Notes under the pieces: model-generated
What the model was told of the DNA's origin: nothing
Database searches by the model: none
Seen by the model: only the letters and a program-made list of their open reading frames with translations
Shown: piece by piece, positions 48,130 through 59,606 of the stretch
Position numbering within the stretch: the first letter of the stretch is position 1
How the letters are laid out: every line of letters begins with the position of its first letter
Program-made: the position numbers and the translations under genes
NCBI RefSeq assembly: GCF_018446385.1
Contig: NC_056002.1
Span: 32,226,636 to 32,290,635 of the forward strand
From: Zingiber officinale
Taxonomy: Eukaryota > Streptophyta > Magnoliopsida > Zingiberales > Zingiberaceae
DNA: 64,000 bases
Direction of reading: 5' to 3'

Positions 48130-49791
48130 ATGAGACAGCGTAGGTGGCTGGAGTTGGTCAAAGATTACGACTGTGAAATTCTCTACCACCCAGGCAAAGC
48201 TAACAAAGTGGCAGATGCACTCAGCAGAAAATCTAGTGCATCACTGATGTCTTTGTCATCACTAGCCCTGCCACTGCAGAAGGAGTTGTCAGATTTTGGG
48301 CTTGAAATTATCGAAGGACAGCTCTCTACATTGACCTTAGAGTCTACACTGCTTGTGGAGATACAGAGAAAGCAAAGTGAAGATCCGGACATCCAGAAGA
48401 TCAAGCAAGGGATACAGAAAGAAGACAACTCAGAGTTTAGAGTGACAGATAGCGGAATTCTTTATCAGGGGAGTCGCATTTGCGTGCCCAATGATGAGGA
48501 ACTGAGAAAGAAGATCTTAGAGGAAGCTCACAGTACACCATGTTCCATGCATCCTGGTTCTTCCAAGATGTACCAAGATGTGAAAAAAAGGTTTTGGTGG
48601 TCAGGACTCAAAAGAAATGTAGCTAAGTATGTCAGTACCTGCTTGACATGCCATAGAGTCAAAGCAGAACACCAGAGACCAGGAGGAGTTCTTCAGCCTC
48701 TTCCAATACCAGAATGGAAATGGGAAGATATATCCATGGACTTCATAACAGGTCTTCCAAGAACCACCAATGGACATGATGCGATATGGGTAATAGTAGA
48801 CCGATTGACCAAGTCTGCTCACTTCCTAACCATCAAGGTGTCCCACTCCATAGAGCAGTTGGCCCAGCTATATGTTAAAGAGGTAGTCAGACTTCATGGG
48901 GTTCCTAAATCTATCATTTCTGATAGAGATGGGCGTTTCACCTCACACTTTTGGGAGTGCGTTCAGAATGCACTAGGCACCAAACTCAAGTTCAGCACTG
49001 CTTTCCATCCACAGACTGATGGGCAGACAGAGCGAGTGAATCAGATTTTAGAAGATATGCTCAGAGCTTGTGCGCTAGATTTCAAGGGAAGTTGGTGCAA
49101 GTATCAGTGCTTAGCTGAATTCGCCTACAACAATAGCTATCAGGCCACCATCAAGATGGCACCTCATGAGGCGTTGTATGGCAGGAAATGCAGATCACCC
49201 ATTTGCTGGCAAGAAGCAGGTGAAAGAAGAGAAATGGAAGTGGAGCTGGGCATTCAGACAGAACTGATAGATGAGACTACTCAGGCTATCCAGAAGATCA
49301 GACAGAGAATTGAGACTGCCCAGAGCAGACAGAAGAGTTATGCGGACACGCGCCGTAGGCCATTGGAATTCCAAGTAGGAGATTCGGTTTTCCTCAAGGT
49401 CGCTCCTATGAAGGGAGTGATGAGATTTGGCAAGAAGGGCAAATTAAGTCCTCGCTACGTAGGACCTTACCTTATCATAGAGAGGATTGGGAAAGTAGCT
49501 TACAGGCTGGACTTACCACAAGACATGTCAGCAATACACAATGTATTTCATGTCTCCATGCTAAAGAAGTGTCTCCGTGACTTGAGCCAAGTGATTCAGC
49601 CTCAGGCAGTGCAAATCCAAGAGGATCTCAGTTATGAGAGCAGACCTACACAGATAGTGGACAGAGCAGTTAAGAGACTGAGAAACAAAGAAGTACCACT
49701 AGTGAAGGTCATCTGGCAGAACCAGAAGCACGAGGAAGTCACTTGGGAGCAGGAGGACAGCATGAGACAAAAGTATCCAGAGCTATTCTAA
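48130..49791 (+). CDS. RNase H tail, integrase and chromodomain-like end of element B, open
   Basis: Uninterrupted 553-codon reading frame, the 3' part of the polyprotein; its ATG is internal and not a natural start. Residues 1-35 are the end of RNase H ([15 protein letters not shown]). The integrase zinc domain is H-S-T-P-C-S-M-H then C-L-T-C-H-R-V-K. The core shows the catalytic D-F-I-T-G-L-P, S-D-R-D-G-R-F and the Glu within Q-T-E-R-V-N-Q. A GPY/F-type module follows (L-S-P-R-Y-V-G-P-Y). The C-terminus (V-K-V-I-W-Q-N then E-E-V-T-W-E) is the chromodomain-like targeting module of chromoviruses. Ends at TAA just before the polypurine tract. Confidence 0.92.
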   Translation: MRQRRWLELVKDYDCEILYHPGKANKVADALSRKSSASLMSLSSLALPLQKELSDFGLEIIEGQLSTLTLESTLLVEIQRKQSEDPDIQKIKQGIQKEDNSEFRVTDSGILYQGSRICVPNDEELRKKILEEAHSTPCSMHPGSSKMYQDVKKRFWWSGLKRNVAKYVSTCLTCHRVKAEHQRPGGVLQPLPIPEWKWEDISMDFITGLPRTTNGHDAIWVIVDRLTKSAHFLTIKVSHSIEQLAQLYVKEVVRLHGVPKSIISDRDGRFTSHFWECVQNALGTKLKFSTAFHPQTDGQTERVNQILEDMLRACALDFKGSWCKYQCLAEFAYNNSYQATIKMAPHEALYGRKCRSPICWQEAGERREMEVELGIQTELIDETTQAIQKIRQRIETAQSRQKSYADTRRRPLEFQVGDSVFLKVAPMKGVMRFGKKGKLSPRYVGPYLIIERIGKVAYRLDLPQDMSAIHNVFHVSMLKKCLRDLSQVIQPQAVQIQEDLSYESRPTQIVDRAVKRLRNKEVPLVKVIWQNQKHEEVTWEQEDSMRQKYPELF

Positions 49792-49814
49792 GTTCGGGGA
49801 CGAACTTTTTATAA

Positions 49815-49826
49815 GGTATGGGGGAT
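49815..49826 (+). other. Polypurine tract of element B
   Basis: GGTATGGGGGAT stands directly before the 3' LTR start TGTAACGACCC. This is the usual plus-strand priming site, preceded by the family phrase gttcggggacgaac at 49793-49806. Confidence 0.9.
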
Positions 49827-52762
49827 TGTAACGACCCAATTTTTCCCATTTCAAGTTCTAAAGGGCCATAAAAATATTTGGAAATGCCTTTAAAATATTC
49901 TAGAGATTTTTAGGAATTTTTAGAGTATTTTTACGTAATTTTTGGAGGTCGTTTAGTATTTTTACAAAACCAAAGAAGTTTAAGCAAAAAGTGTTGGAGA
50001 AGAGGTTCGAACCCGCGACCTCGGGTCGGACCAAACCAAGCCAAACCGGCTTGACCAGCTGGGATAAGAGATTTATGTTAATCTCAAATAGAGTTAAATA
50101 AGGTTATAGTATAGTTGAGTTATATCCGATTACTTATAAAAGGAAATAAGTTTTGGGATTTTAAAAAACCTAACTTCTTCTCTCTAAATTCTTCTTCGCC
50201 TTCTCCCTCGCGACGACGCAAGAACTCTCGGCGGAAACCAGGAGCAGCTAGGGTTGGAGATTCCGACGCCGGCGAAGCTTCCCTCCAGCCGTCCTTCATC
50301 CACGGTGGCTGTTCCCGACGGAGAGAAGCCCGAGAGCTCAGAGGACACGCCGGAAAAGGGATCTACCTAGCCCTAGAAGTTCCCTTCCCTTCTTTCCGGT
50401 TGTAAGTGCAAGAAACCCTAGGTAAGTACTACTCTCACCTGTGGTAGGAGTTGCTCCGTTTGGTATGGTTGCTTTCGGATTTTTGCTTGCCGTGTAGAAT
50501 TGTAAGCTCGGTTTTGTTTCCTTTCCATGCCCTGTTCATAGCCGAACAACATCCTTTAACATTAGGGTTTGTAGATTTCGGTTTTAAGCCTAAGTCTAGC
50601 ATGATATGAGCTTGCGGGGTTGAAGTGGGTGGATTTTTGGTGCCATCCGATTGCTGCCGAGACCTGCACAGGAAGCCTTGATACCTGCCGTGACCTGCAC
50701 ATGAAGTTTGGGTTTATGCCGTGACCTGCATAGGGAACTCCAAGTATTATCTAGGCTAATTGAGCAAGTAGAATGGTTTAGTGCTAATTAGAATTGTATG
50801 CATTTTATTCTTGAGCGTATGTCGTTCATGAACCTCCTTGCTTTAGGGTCATGTTGTACATACTTAAGTTTGATAAGTAAATATTTTGGACAGCATGCTT
50901 ATAAAACCTGAGTCGCATTCCTTTGCTTCCCTTATAGCATGATGAGAATTTCTAAGTAGCATCCTATACTTGTCTTTACAGCATACTTGGAAGGCCAAGA
51001 AATTAGTTTCCTTTACGCTTCGTTCATAGCATGTTTAAGAAGTTTAAAGTAGCATGTTACATTATTTTGTATAGCATGTTTAAAGGCCTTAAAGTAGTAT
51101 TCTTTGTCATGTTTTAATAGCAGGTTTAGAAGCCCTAAAGTAGCATTCCTTGCCTATTTTTACAGCATGAATGGAATCACTAAAGTAGCATCCTATACCT
51201 GTTTATTACAGCATACTTAGAAAGCCCAAAGTTAGCTTCCTTTTGCTTTATTTCTAGCATGATTAGAAAGTTTAAAGTAGTATGTTTTTGCCTATTTTGT
51301 ATAGCATGTTTAGAAGATTAAAGTAGCATGTTTTATTCTATTTTTCAGCATGTTTAAAAGCCTTAGAGTAGTCATCCTTGCCATGTACTTACAGCAAGGT
51401 TAGCAGCCCTAAAGTATCGTTCTATACTTGTTTTTACAGCATGATTAGAATCATTTCATACTTGATTTTACAGCATGTTTAGAAGCACAAAAATAGCATC
51501 CTTTGCCATGTTTTCACCGTATGATTCAAAGGCTTTAAATTGCTTTATTTAGTTTAGCTTATAGCATGATCAGTAAGCTTTAAGTTACTTGTTTTATTCT
51601 ATTATATAGCATGGTTAGTTGATTATACACCCATACTTGTTAAGTATATTTAAAGGACTCCCACAATCTTTAATAAAAAAGAATAAGAAAGATAAAAAGT
51701 AAGTCAAGCAAGAGGCTAGTACCCGACATCCAAGAGCTTGTCGTTAAACAAATTCAGGTGACCATTTCCGAGGTCTTGGCCCTGGTAGATCGAGGTCTGC
51801 TCTTTTAGGATTGGTGGCTCGCAACCCCAACCTATTAGGGAACGCGCATGAGTTGGTACTAGGCCTGGGCCCAAGAAAAGAAAACCTAAGAAAGAAAAGA
51901 AAAGTTAAGTAAGAAGGAAGAAAGAAAGAAGAAGAAAGTAAAATATAGAAATTAAAAGATTAATTTCTAACACAAGGATACAAGAAATGAAACAAGTTAC
52001 ATGCTTAGAATAAATAAGAATGGTTAGTTTCTTTAATTCTAAGTTTACATAGTTAGTTTCTTGTTATTCTGCTCGATACTGAGTATGATTTGTATCTAGT
52101 TCATTTTCTGTATACCATGAGCATATGCAGATAGTTTTAGTATTTCAGTTTCAGTACTTATGCATTTCATTTATGCATTTCGAGTTTTGTGAGATAGATT
52201 AGTACTTACTAAGCGTTTTCGCTTATAGATCTTGTTTTCTTTCCTCCTACTGCAGATAAAGGAAAAGCTAAGATATGAAGGGAGGCGATAGGGTGGTGGT
52301 GATGATGGATGTGTGTGGTGGCTGAACTATGGAGGGATCCAGAGGGGACTAGCAAGACTTATTCATTTAGAGTTTATGTCTAGTTCATTTTCCTTATTTC
52401 CATTATGAAATCATGAGTTTATGCTTGAGTTCGAAGTGCATTGTAGCTTGTTATGCTTTGTTCTGAGAGTTTTGAGTTTAATTCTTATTGCTAGTTTAGT
52501 TTTTGATTAGAATATGATTTATTAATGCGTGGTGGTGAAGAATATTGTGATCCAGCCGCATGTGGCTGTGTATATCTTTTATGTATTGTGGATTTGGTCA
52601 CCGGTACAGGGCAGACTCTGCCAAATTTTTCGGTGGGAATCCCTCTGAACTGTGATAAAATCTACCTGACTCTAATTATAGAGTCAGTGCCACTAGGAGT
52701 GAAGTTATAGTTAGGTAACAATCTCCCTTAGAGAGTAGTAGTAAGAAAGGGTGGTTGTTACA
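49827..52762 (+). repeat. 3' LTR of gypsy element B (2936 bp)
   Basis: Same sequence as 41978-44943 apart from about 19 substitutions and the missing 30 bp duplicate. TATA box at 50135-50143. Target duplication AGAGG follows. Confidence 0.95.
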
Positions 52763-52767
52763 AGAGG

Positions 52768-53474
52768 CAAGGGTTGTGAAGAGCTTGCCATCAAAAATAG
52801 CGAGATCGAAGAAGTATGACAAATAGATTCGATCGAAGGAAAGAAGCTTACATGAAAGATCGTCGGAGAAGAGAGTAGAACGTCGCAATGACAAAGTTCG
52901 AAGACGAAGGCACGAAGTAGAAGACGACGACATATGCAAGGCTTATAAACCTCGCGGTCAATCGACCTCAGCCATCCGATCCAGAATTATGAAAACCTAG
53001 AAGTAGATCCAACTGTTGAATTTGAAAAGACGCACGTCATGTTGCAAGCGGATATCCGCCTATCACATCAAGCTTGCGGCGGAAGTGTGGGGCACGTGTC
53101 CTTCGGTCATCAGGCATCATTTAAGGCGCTTAATTAAAAGGTATGGTCGCATGCTTGGCCATAATTATCAGGAATTTGTACGGTCTTCGAGAAATTTGGA
53201 TGACGTCAGCCAAGACCACGCTCACCCAAGGAAGCACAGGGAGAGGACGAAAATTTGCCAAGTGTTGCTGCTCATCGTCCCGATCGGCGCAAAGAATGGG
53301 TCACAGGGTTGAACCCAGCAATGACAAAATGAGGACAAGCGACATTGGCTTATGGGTTGATCAGCGATTAAGGACCAAGCATAGCCCGATTGGACGTGGC
53401 AATCACCTAAGGCACCACTTGTCCAGTCAGTCGGACTTGCAACCTCCTTCGACTAGACCTGAGGGGGCGGCTTG
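52768..53474 (-). other. Element A sequence right of element B, up to its 3' LTR
   Basis: The first 170 bp carry a minus-strand open stretch (52939-52768, serine/leucine-rich start) that probably was the 5' end of the antisense ORF of element A before element B split it. 52940-53474 has no convincing coding content and ends in the polypurine tract of element A. Confidence 0.55.
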
Positions 53475-54166
53475 TGATGCGGTGATAAGGAGGAGCCTAC
53501 CTGGCACGGGTCAATTTCCATGGTGTAGGTCAAAGTCAAGGTGGTCAACACTAAGGCTTAAGCAAGGCTCGCCCGCATGACCCGAGTGGGAAGTGGCTAC
53601 TTCAGCCGATCGGAGGAACCACTGTCAGGCCGATCGTCTGGATGAACCAGTGTCTGGTTAGCCCGGTCGGTAGTAGAGTGGGCCGAGCGGACCACCCGTT
53701 CGATTTGGGATATGGTATTGCATGTATTAATAATGATCCGATAAAATAATAAAAGAGGAAAAGACTGAGATATTTAATAAGGAGAAGAGAAAATAAAAGA
53801 AAACATTCCATCTATCATTGAATGCAACGAAGCCAAGACAAAATAGTCTTCTGTCGATGATAAATATTAGTTCCAAGACAAAGATACCTTCTGCCAGTAA
53901 TTAATATCATTAAATAGGAGATGATGGAGGGTCACTAAGAAAGGTATATATAAAAGAACATGCTAAGTATAAAGAAAGTAAGATTCATCTCTATCCCTAT
54001 TATTTTCAATTTCTCTTCTTCTGTTTCTAATTTGAGCGTCGGAATGCCAACGCCAGAGACCCCTTCCCTGGTTTGGTTTGTTTTGCAGATAGGAGAGAGG
54101 TCTTCACCCAGTCAGCAGAGCTGCCACCTCCTCGGTTTTCCAACTTCATGCTTTCAGACATGATCA
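53475..54166 (+). repeat. 3' LTR of gypsy element A
   Basis: Starts TGATGCGGTGATAAGG and ends CAGACATGATCA. It is homologous to 33927-34645. Target duplication ATCAG follows. Confidence 0.88.
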
Positions 54167-54279
54167 ATCAGTTTGATTTTATGGAAGTTTTCTATTGGCC
54201 ATCAGGATAAATTGGTAAGTATTTGTGATGGGTGGTTCAGAAGTCCATTATCCCTTATACTCTATTTGAATGGGATGAG

Positions 54280-55515
54280 AAAAACTTCATTAACAGAAGG
54301 AGAAGAAAGGGGAAGGGTGGGGAAGTAAAGTATTCAGCTTCCCTTTGTTTGGAAGGGAGAGAAGTTCATTAATGTAATATGTATTATTTTATTTTGGAGA
54401 AAGGGAAAATAAATAAAAGTTAAATAGATAAAATTATAAAAATACCCTTACTTTTTAATTAGATTTTTTTAAAATAATATTAATATTTATTTTATAAATA
54501 TAAATTAGATATTTTTAATAATAAAATTAATTCTTTTATATTGTCATTTAGATTAATTATTTTTTAATAAGAAAATTAAAGACTATCAATAAGAGCATTC
54601 ATAATGCATTATCGTCATAACACCCAACATCTTATAAAAAAAAAATGGGGTCCATTGTCACATATTCATTATAACAATATACTTCTTTCACTCACATTCT
54701 TTTTAATATTAATCCTCATTATTTATGAGTTCCACAATCCACTCGATCATTTTAAAATTATATCATATTAAATAATATATTTTAAAATATTTAAATTATT
54801 ATTATTATTTTAATAATAATCATACATTTAAAAATAGAAGTTTTTTTTATTAATTTTAAATTTTTAATAAATAAAATATTAAAAAAATACACGTGGGGTG
54901 GGCCAGCCATGCCCACCCTCTTGGCTAGCCCACCCCACGTTGCAATTTGAACGCGTTGAATTCACAATAGGTGTTTAACATCAAGGGGTGTTATAGCACC
55001 CTTATTAATGAGTATTACATATGCTCTAATAAGAGAGTTATAAAAATAATGAATTATCGATAACCAAGTAATTAAATGAGAAATAATGAAAATATTTTTT
55101 TTGAAAACTTTGAATAATAAAACTGGAAGATAATGACCTATAGGTCTCCCCTTATTTTAACTGTAAAAATAGTTTCTTCTTTTAATTTAGTACGCGTCAG
55201 ATCTCCTTCTCCGACAATCTTGTGGCAAGGGAGTTGTGAAGAAGGTGAAGGAATTGGACTCCGACGGTATAGCAACGTTAGAAATTGAAAATTTTCTTAA
55301 ACTATTAAAAATAAGGATAAGATTAAAATAAAAAAATTTATTTTCTCTTTTCCTTTGTTACACCCCAATTCAAGGTGTAAGAAAATCACCTTTTCCATGG
55401 ATAAGGAAGGTTAAAGTTTACTCTTTCTTACATTTTCTTTACTTCTCTCACTCTTTCCCAAACAAGGTTCAAACTTCCTCTTCCTCCACCTCCTTCCAAA
55501 GAGAAGGTAATTTTA
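54280..55515. mobile_element. Relic DNA transposon with long inverted ends (tentative)
   Basis: Around 54290-54370 the plus strand reads gaaggagaagaaaggggaag then ttccctttgtttggaaggga then gagaag. The minus strand of about 55440-55515 reads gaaggaggtggaggaagagg then aaccttgtttgggaaagagt then gagagaag. These ends are imperfect inverted repeats containing the 'TTTGTTTGG' word common in plant hAT and Mutator MITEs. There is no coding capacity and the target duplication was not found. A Tourist-like MITE is inserted inside. Confidence 0.45.
54593..55026. mobile_element. Tourist-like (PIF/Harbinger) MITE, 434 bp
   Basis: Ends GAGCATTCATAATGCATTA and (minus strand) GAGCATATGTAATACTCATTA form terminal inverted repeats. 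TAA flanks both ends (54590-54592 and 55027-55029), the 3 bp duplication of PIF/Harbinger. The AT-rich interior has a perfect 13 bp arm hairpin ACGTGGGGTGGGC ... GCCCACCCCACGT at about 54890-54940. Confidence 0.88.
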
Positions 55516-55519
55516 AATT

Positions 55520-56030
55520 TTATTTGAAGAAATTTTTTTTATAAATATATCATAGTTGGGAATTGAACTATAGACAATTGGAAGTCAATTGAATATTTTT
55601 GCCGTTGCACCATAATCTCGGGGTAGGATGCCTTAGTTATTAGCACTTAGCAAAGTCTTAATTAAATTAAAATAATCGACTAAATAGATTTAATTTGAAA
55701 ATTCAATTAATTCTAAATTTATCTTTAAATTTTGATTATTTTAATTTATTCGGTTCGATTATAAAATTTAGAATTTAATTAAATCTATTAAATTAAATTG
55801 TCAATAGTTGATGGATGTGTTATAATTAATAAACTATTGATGCAAGTTTAGGACCTGTGATGGTTTAAAAAAACATATAATCGAATGGCATTGCTCATAT
55901 TGTAGTCGAATGATAATGCAACATTAATCGATTGCTCAATAACTGATTAAATTAATTATTTTATATCGGATGGTAATTAGATTTATTTTGAGGGATGCAG
56001 CAGTTTTCCTGAATAATATAGTTGAGTTCT
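55520..56030. other. AT-rich sequence, no gene
   Basis: No credible ORF or element ends. The sequence drifts into the tandem repeat at 56035. Confidence 0.45.
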
Positions 56031-56034
56031 TTCG

Positions 56035-56880
56035 TTTTAGGTCGAGTAATATCATCAAAGCTCCGTAGAACAATATTCTAAGTTCTACAGAATAACAATG
56101 ACAGAGTTTTAAACCGGTGATATTATATTAGGTCTGCCAAGCAATATCATCAAAGCTTTGTAAAACAATGTTACTTAGTTCCACAAAATAATGTCACAGC
56201 TCCGTTGAGTAATAATGATTAGTCTCACGGAATGATAGCATAAAGATCCGCTAAGTAATATCATCAAAGCTCCACAGTGTAATGTTACTTAGTTCCACAA
56301 AACAATGTCAAAGCCTCGTCGAGTAATAACAATTAATCTTACAGAGTGATTACATAAAAGTCTGCTGAGCAATATCATCAAAACTCCACAAGGCCCTGCC
56401 AAGTAATAACTATTAGTCTCACATAGCGATATTATAAAGATCCGCCAAGCAATATCATCAAAGCTCCACAAGACAATGTTACTTAGTTCCACGAAGCAAT
56501 GCCAAAGCCTTGTCGAGTAACAACGTTCAGTCCCACATAGTGATAGCATAAAGGTTTGTTGAATAATATCATCAAAGTTCCATAGAGCAATGACGCTCAA
56601 TTTCACAAAGTAACATCATTGAAGTCTATCAAGCAATAATGTTAAGTGTCCATAGAATAATATCAAAGCTCTGTAGAGCAATGACACTTAGTTCCACAAA
56701 GTGACATCATTGAGGTTCACTGAGCAATAATATTAAGTGCCCGTAGAGTAAAATCAAATCTCCGCTAAGCAGTGACGCTTAGTTCCACAAGTGACATCAT
56801 TGAGATTCATCGAGCAACAGTGCTAAGTTCTTGCAGGGCAATTATATTAAGGTCACAGAGCAATACTACTGGGCGAGTCT
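56035..56880. repeat. Degenerate ~113 bp tandem repeat
   Basis: The phrase aatatcatcaaagctcc recurs at about 56050, 56146, 56257, 56372, 56452 and 56566, mostly 96-115 bp apart (one 80 bp unit has a deletion). Each unit has sub-repeats of the type agcaatgttacttagttcca and gagtaataacnnttagtctc. After 56580 the units become a shorter variant with aagtgacatcattgaggttc. No coding function is visible. Confidence 0.8.
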
Positions 56881-57741
56881 TTTGTCAGGAAGCTTTTGGT
56901 TGCCAACATGTGACACTCGATGATTTGAAAAAATAAGTGATGGATGTTAGAGGCAGTTCCCTTAATTTCTTATTCATAATGCATGATAATTAATGAATGG
57001 TGAATGAGTAATGACTCTCAGAGGTGGTTCCTTGAAAGTCTTCTTCACTTTACACGACAGTCAAGGATTGGTAGCACATTAATGGATCATCAAAACTCGT
57101 GTCTTCACTGACTTAGGCGGGAATAAGTAAAAAAGGTGCGAAAGTAGGTGACATGAAGATTCTCTTCTAACAACTACATAAGCACCCCAGATGGTAATTA
57201 TTAGGTACGATGGCCTTCCGTTTTTAACTAACGGAGGCAACTCTTTCTTCTTTAAGTTCTTGTTCTTCTTTTACTCACTTTTTCTCTACCGATTACTAAC
57301 TTGAGCATTGGAGGGGCAGTGTTGGAGAGGCCACGTCGGAGGGGCAGTGCCGCAAGAGCTGATCCCTACTCTAATTACTAATGTTACTGTCTTAGATTCA
57401 CAAAGTTATACGAGAGAGGACTTATTGAGGAGTCTTAGCGACTAGAAAAAAGAGCCATTAATATCGATTTAGTTTATTCAATTTCAGTGATAAACTTTGG
57501 TTTGGTTTGATTTGTTAAAAAAATGGGTAAATTAAGTTAACATTAATTTGACTCCATTATTTTTATTTAATCAAACGATCATTTCTAGTAGTTATTGTTG
57601 GATAATCTGCCGGAGATTTGGAGAATTAATCAAATTTAAATTAAACTAAATTAAATTCAACTTATATGTCAAGATGACCTGAGCAGATAATCTTAGGCTA
57701 CCGGTAGAGGCTAGTTTTTGTCAAGTGCTGAATGTAGACTG
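56881..57741 (+). repeat. LTR-like remnant (tentative)
   Basis: Around 57240-57350 the sequence cttcttttactcactttttc, then ctaacttgagcattggaggg, closely resembles the R/U5 part of the LTRs of element A (tttctaacttgagcatcgga). This suggests a worn solo LTR of a related gypsy family, possibly with the 56035-56880 array in its U3. Its borders cannot be set by eye. Confidence 0.4.
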
Positions 57742-58733
57742 TGTTAGGACCCTCGGCGGCCGGCTAGAGAGGGGGGGGGGGGTTGAATAACCCCTGCACA
57801 AAAACAAAACAAAACCTTTCTTGAGTTATAACTTAATTAAAATAACACTTGCATAAAAATAATAAAAAGGACTAAAAGACAAAGACACACGAGTTTACTT
57901 TGTTACAACTGGGGAGGTTGTTAATCCAAGGTAGTGAAGTCGCACTAATTTCTCCTTCAGGCGGAGAAGCCTCTTTACAGCAATGAAAGCATAGAAAGAC
58001 GAAGCTAAACAGAAAAGGAAGTGTGTATAAGTGTTGCTTTGATATTTCTTGTTCTCAGCTTCTGGGAGTAGAGCTGCTTATATAGCCTTGCTCAGGACGC
58101 TTGGAAGGGTTCCAGGTGCCTGGAATGGGATAGAATTCTATCCCCGACGTAACGTTCAAACGCCACATCGAAATGGCTAAAACTTGGGTTCCGGGCGCCT
58201 CGAGGCCAAAAATAAGCCCTTTGCTGATTTTTGGTCCCGACCTCCTTCTTCGGTTCCGCTTGCATCGGTCCGGGTCTTCCGCTCCAGTTTCACTCATTTG
58301 AGTGATTTTAGCCATCCAGAATAGGGCTCACCCAAACCCAACTTCTATCCTTCTTGAGCAAGTTTCCGCTCAGGCTTCTCTCCCTCGAAATCGCCGCATG
58401 CTTCCTTCTCATCCGCCAGTGCACTCTTCCACAGCTTTTCGTCCCTTTGACAGCTGCATCTTTTGCTCCTCGAGCAATCTTCCACTCTGGCTTCTCGCCC
58501 CTCAAAAACACTGCACACTCCCTTCTTATCCGCCGGTGTACTCTTCAGTAGCACCTCGTCCCTCAGACGCATCGAGCTTGTCAGCGCTCTCTCGTGACAT
58601 CCTTCTCGCTAGCTGTATCTTTTGCTTGACGCCCTGTGCTTCTAAGTTCCTACACACTTAGACACATGGTTAAACACAATAGGACCTAACTTAACTTGCT
58701 TGATCACATCAAAACTACCTTGGGGTACCAACA
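57742..58733 (-). repeat. 3' LTR of the gag-only element
   Basis: Plus strand starts TGTTAGGACC and ends GGTACCAACA. Shares long blocks with 60762-61806, e.g. ggttgttaatccaaggnagt and aaaactaccttggggta. It holds a G run at about 57771-57782. Confidence 0.88.
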
Positions 58734-58747
58734 ATCTCCCCCTTTTT

Positions 58748-59606
58748 GATGTGAGCAACCCAAGTTAAGTTAGGGTAAACTAACATAAAGATAAAACAAT
58801 AAATTTTGTAATAAAGTACAAAAATTAAAAAATTTAAGCTGTCACCCTCTAGACTTAAATCTTTCCTTCTTCCCCTTTGATCACATAAAAAATGGGATAC
58901 ACAAAAAAACTAAGGGTAGCTTTTCAAAAATAAGAAAGTTTTTAGTTAAAAAAAACTTATCAAGTTTTTAAAAACTTTGAAAAAATTTGAAAATAATTTT
59001 AATATCACTTAAAAAAAATTGTAGTAATTTTAGAAACTTTAAGTTTTGTAATTCTAAGAAAAAATATTTGAATAACTATCTAAAGAATTAATTACAATTA
59101 AATACTTTATCAGTTTAGTTAATTAAATATTTTATTTCATTAATTGGCTTTCAGACTGTGGCTAGGCTCTAGGCCTTCTTGGTTATTGGAGCAACAACCA
59201 CTTTCTAGACAAAGCCTCTTAAGGAAATTAAACATTTAATCTACTCTATGAAAGCCCTAAGTCCAATTAAATTTTAATCCAAGAATATGTTCCTTCCAAC
59301 TGGGTTGATTAAAAATCTTTTAGGAATATATTTCTAAGAAATTTTCCTAATTTGTCCCTTGTAGTAATTAAGGCACCAATTTAGACCATTAAATTTTCTA
59401 ATACTTTTATTATATGAGCATGTATGATTTTTTAAGTTCTTTATTTCTTTTTACAAATTATCATTTTTCAATTTTATTTTGTCAAATTCTTCTAATGGAC
59501 AAGATTTGGCTAGAATTAATTTTAACTCTTGGTTTTCTTTTTCTAGCTTATATCAATCCTTTGACAATAATTTAACAAACTTGAATAATTTATTAGAAGA
59601 TAGAGA
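58748..59606. other. Non-coding interior of the gag-only element
   Basis: AT-rich stretch between the polypurine tract and gag. No pol domain could be recognised on either strand; this is where protease-pol would be expected in an autonomous relative. Confidence 0.6.

Larger units (their letters stand above)
41978..52762 (+). mobile_element. Ty3/gypsy element B (chromovirus, Tekay/Del-like), young, 10.8 kb
   Basis: Complete element with LTRs 41978-44943 and 49827-52762, both TGTAACGACCC to TTGTTACA. The perfect 5 bp target duplication AGAGG is at 41973-41977 and 52763-52767. I count about 19 substitutions plus one 30 bp indel between the LTRs, roughly 0.65% divergence, so insertion is recent. 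The primer-binding site follows the 5' LTR and the polypurine tract precedes the 3' LTR. Order gag, protease, RT, RNase H, integrase, chromodomain-like C-terminus is that of chromoviruses. Long LTRs and the TGTAACGACCC start favour the Tekay/Del clade. gag-pol has several lesions despite the young LTRs. Confidence 0.95.
33927..54166 (+). mobile_element. Ty3/gypsy element A (Tat type), old, split by a younger element
   Basis: 5' LTR 33927-34645 and 3' LTR 53475-54166 are about 700 bp each and clearly diverged. Flanks ATCGG (33922-33926) and ATCAG (54167-54171) are a 5 bp target duplication with one change. After the 5' LTR stands TTTTGGCACCGTCTGTGG, the leader of many Tat/Athila elements. A purine-rich tract (gagggggcggcttg) precedes the 3' LTR. 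gag and pol are broken, a minisatellite follows integrase, and an antisense ORF region lies before the 3' LTR, as in Grande/RIRE2-like Tat elements. Element B (41978-52762) interrupts that region. Confidence 0.88.
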
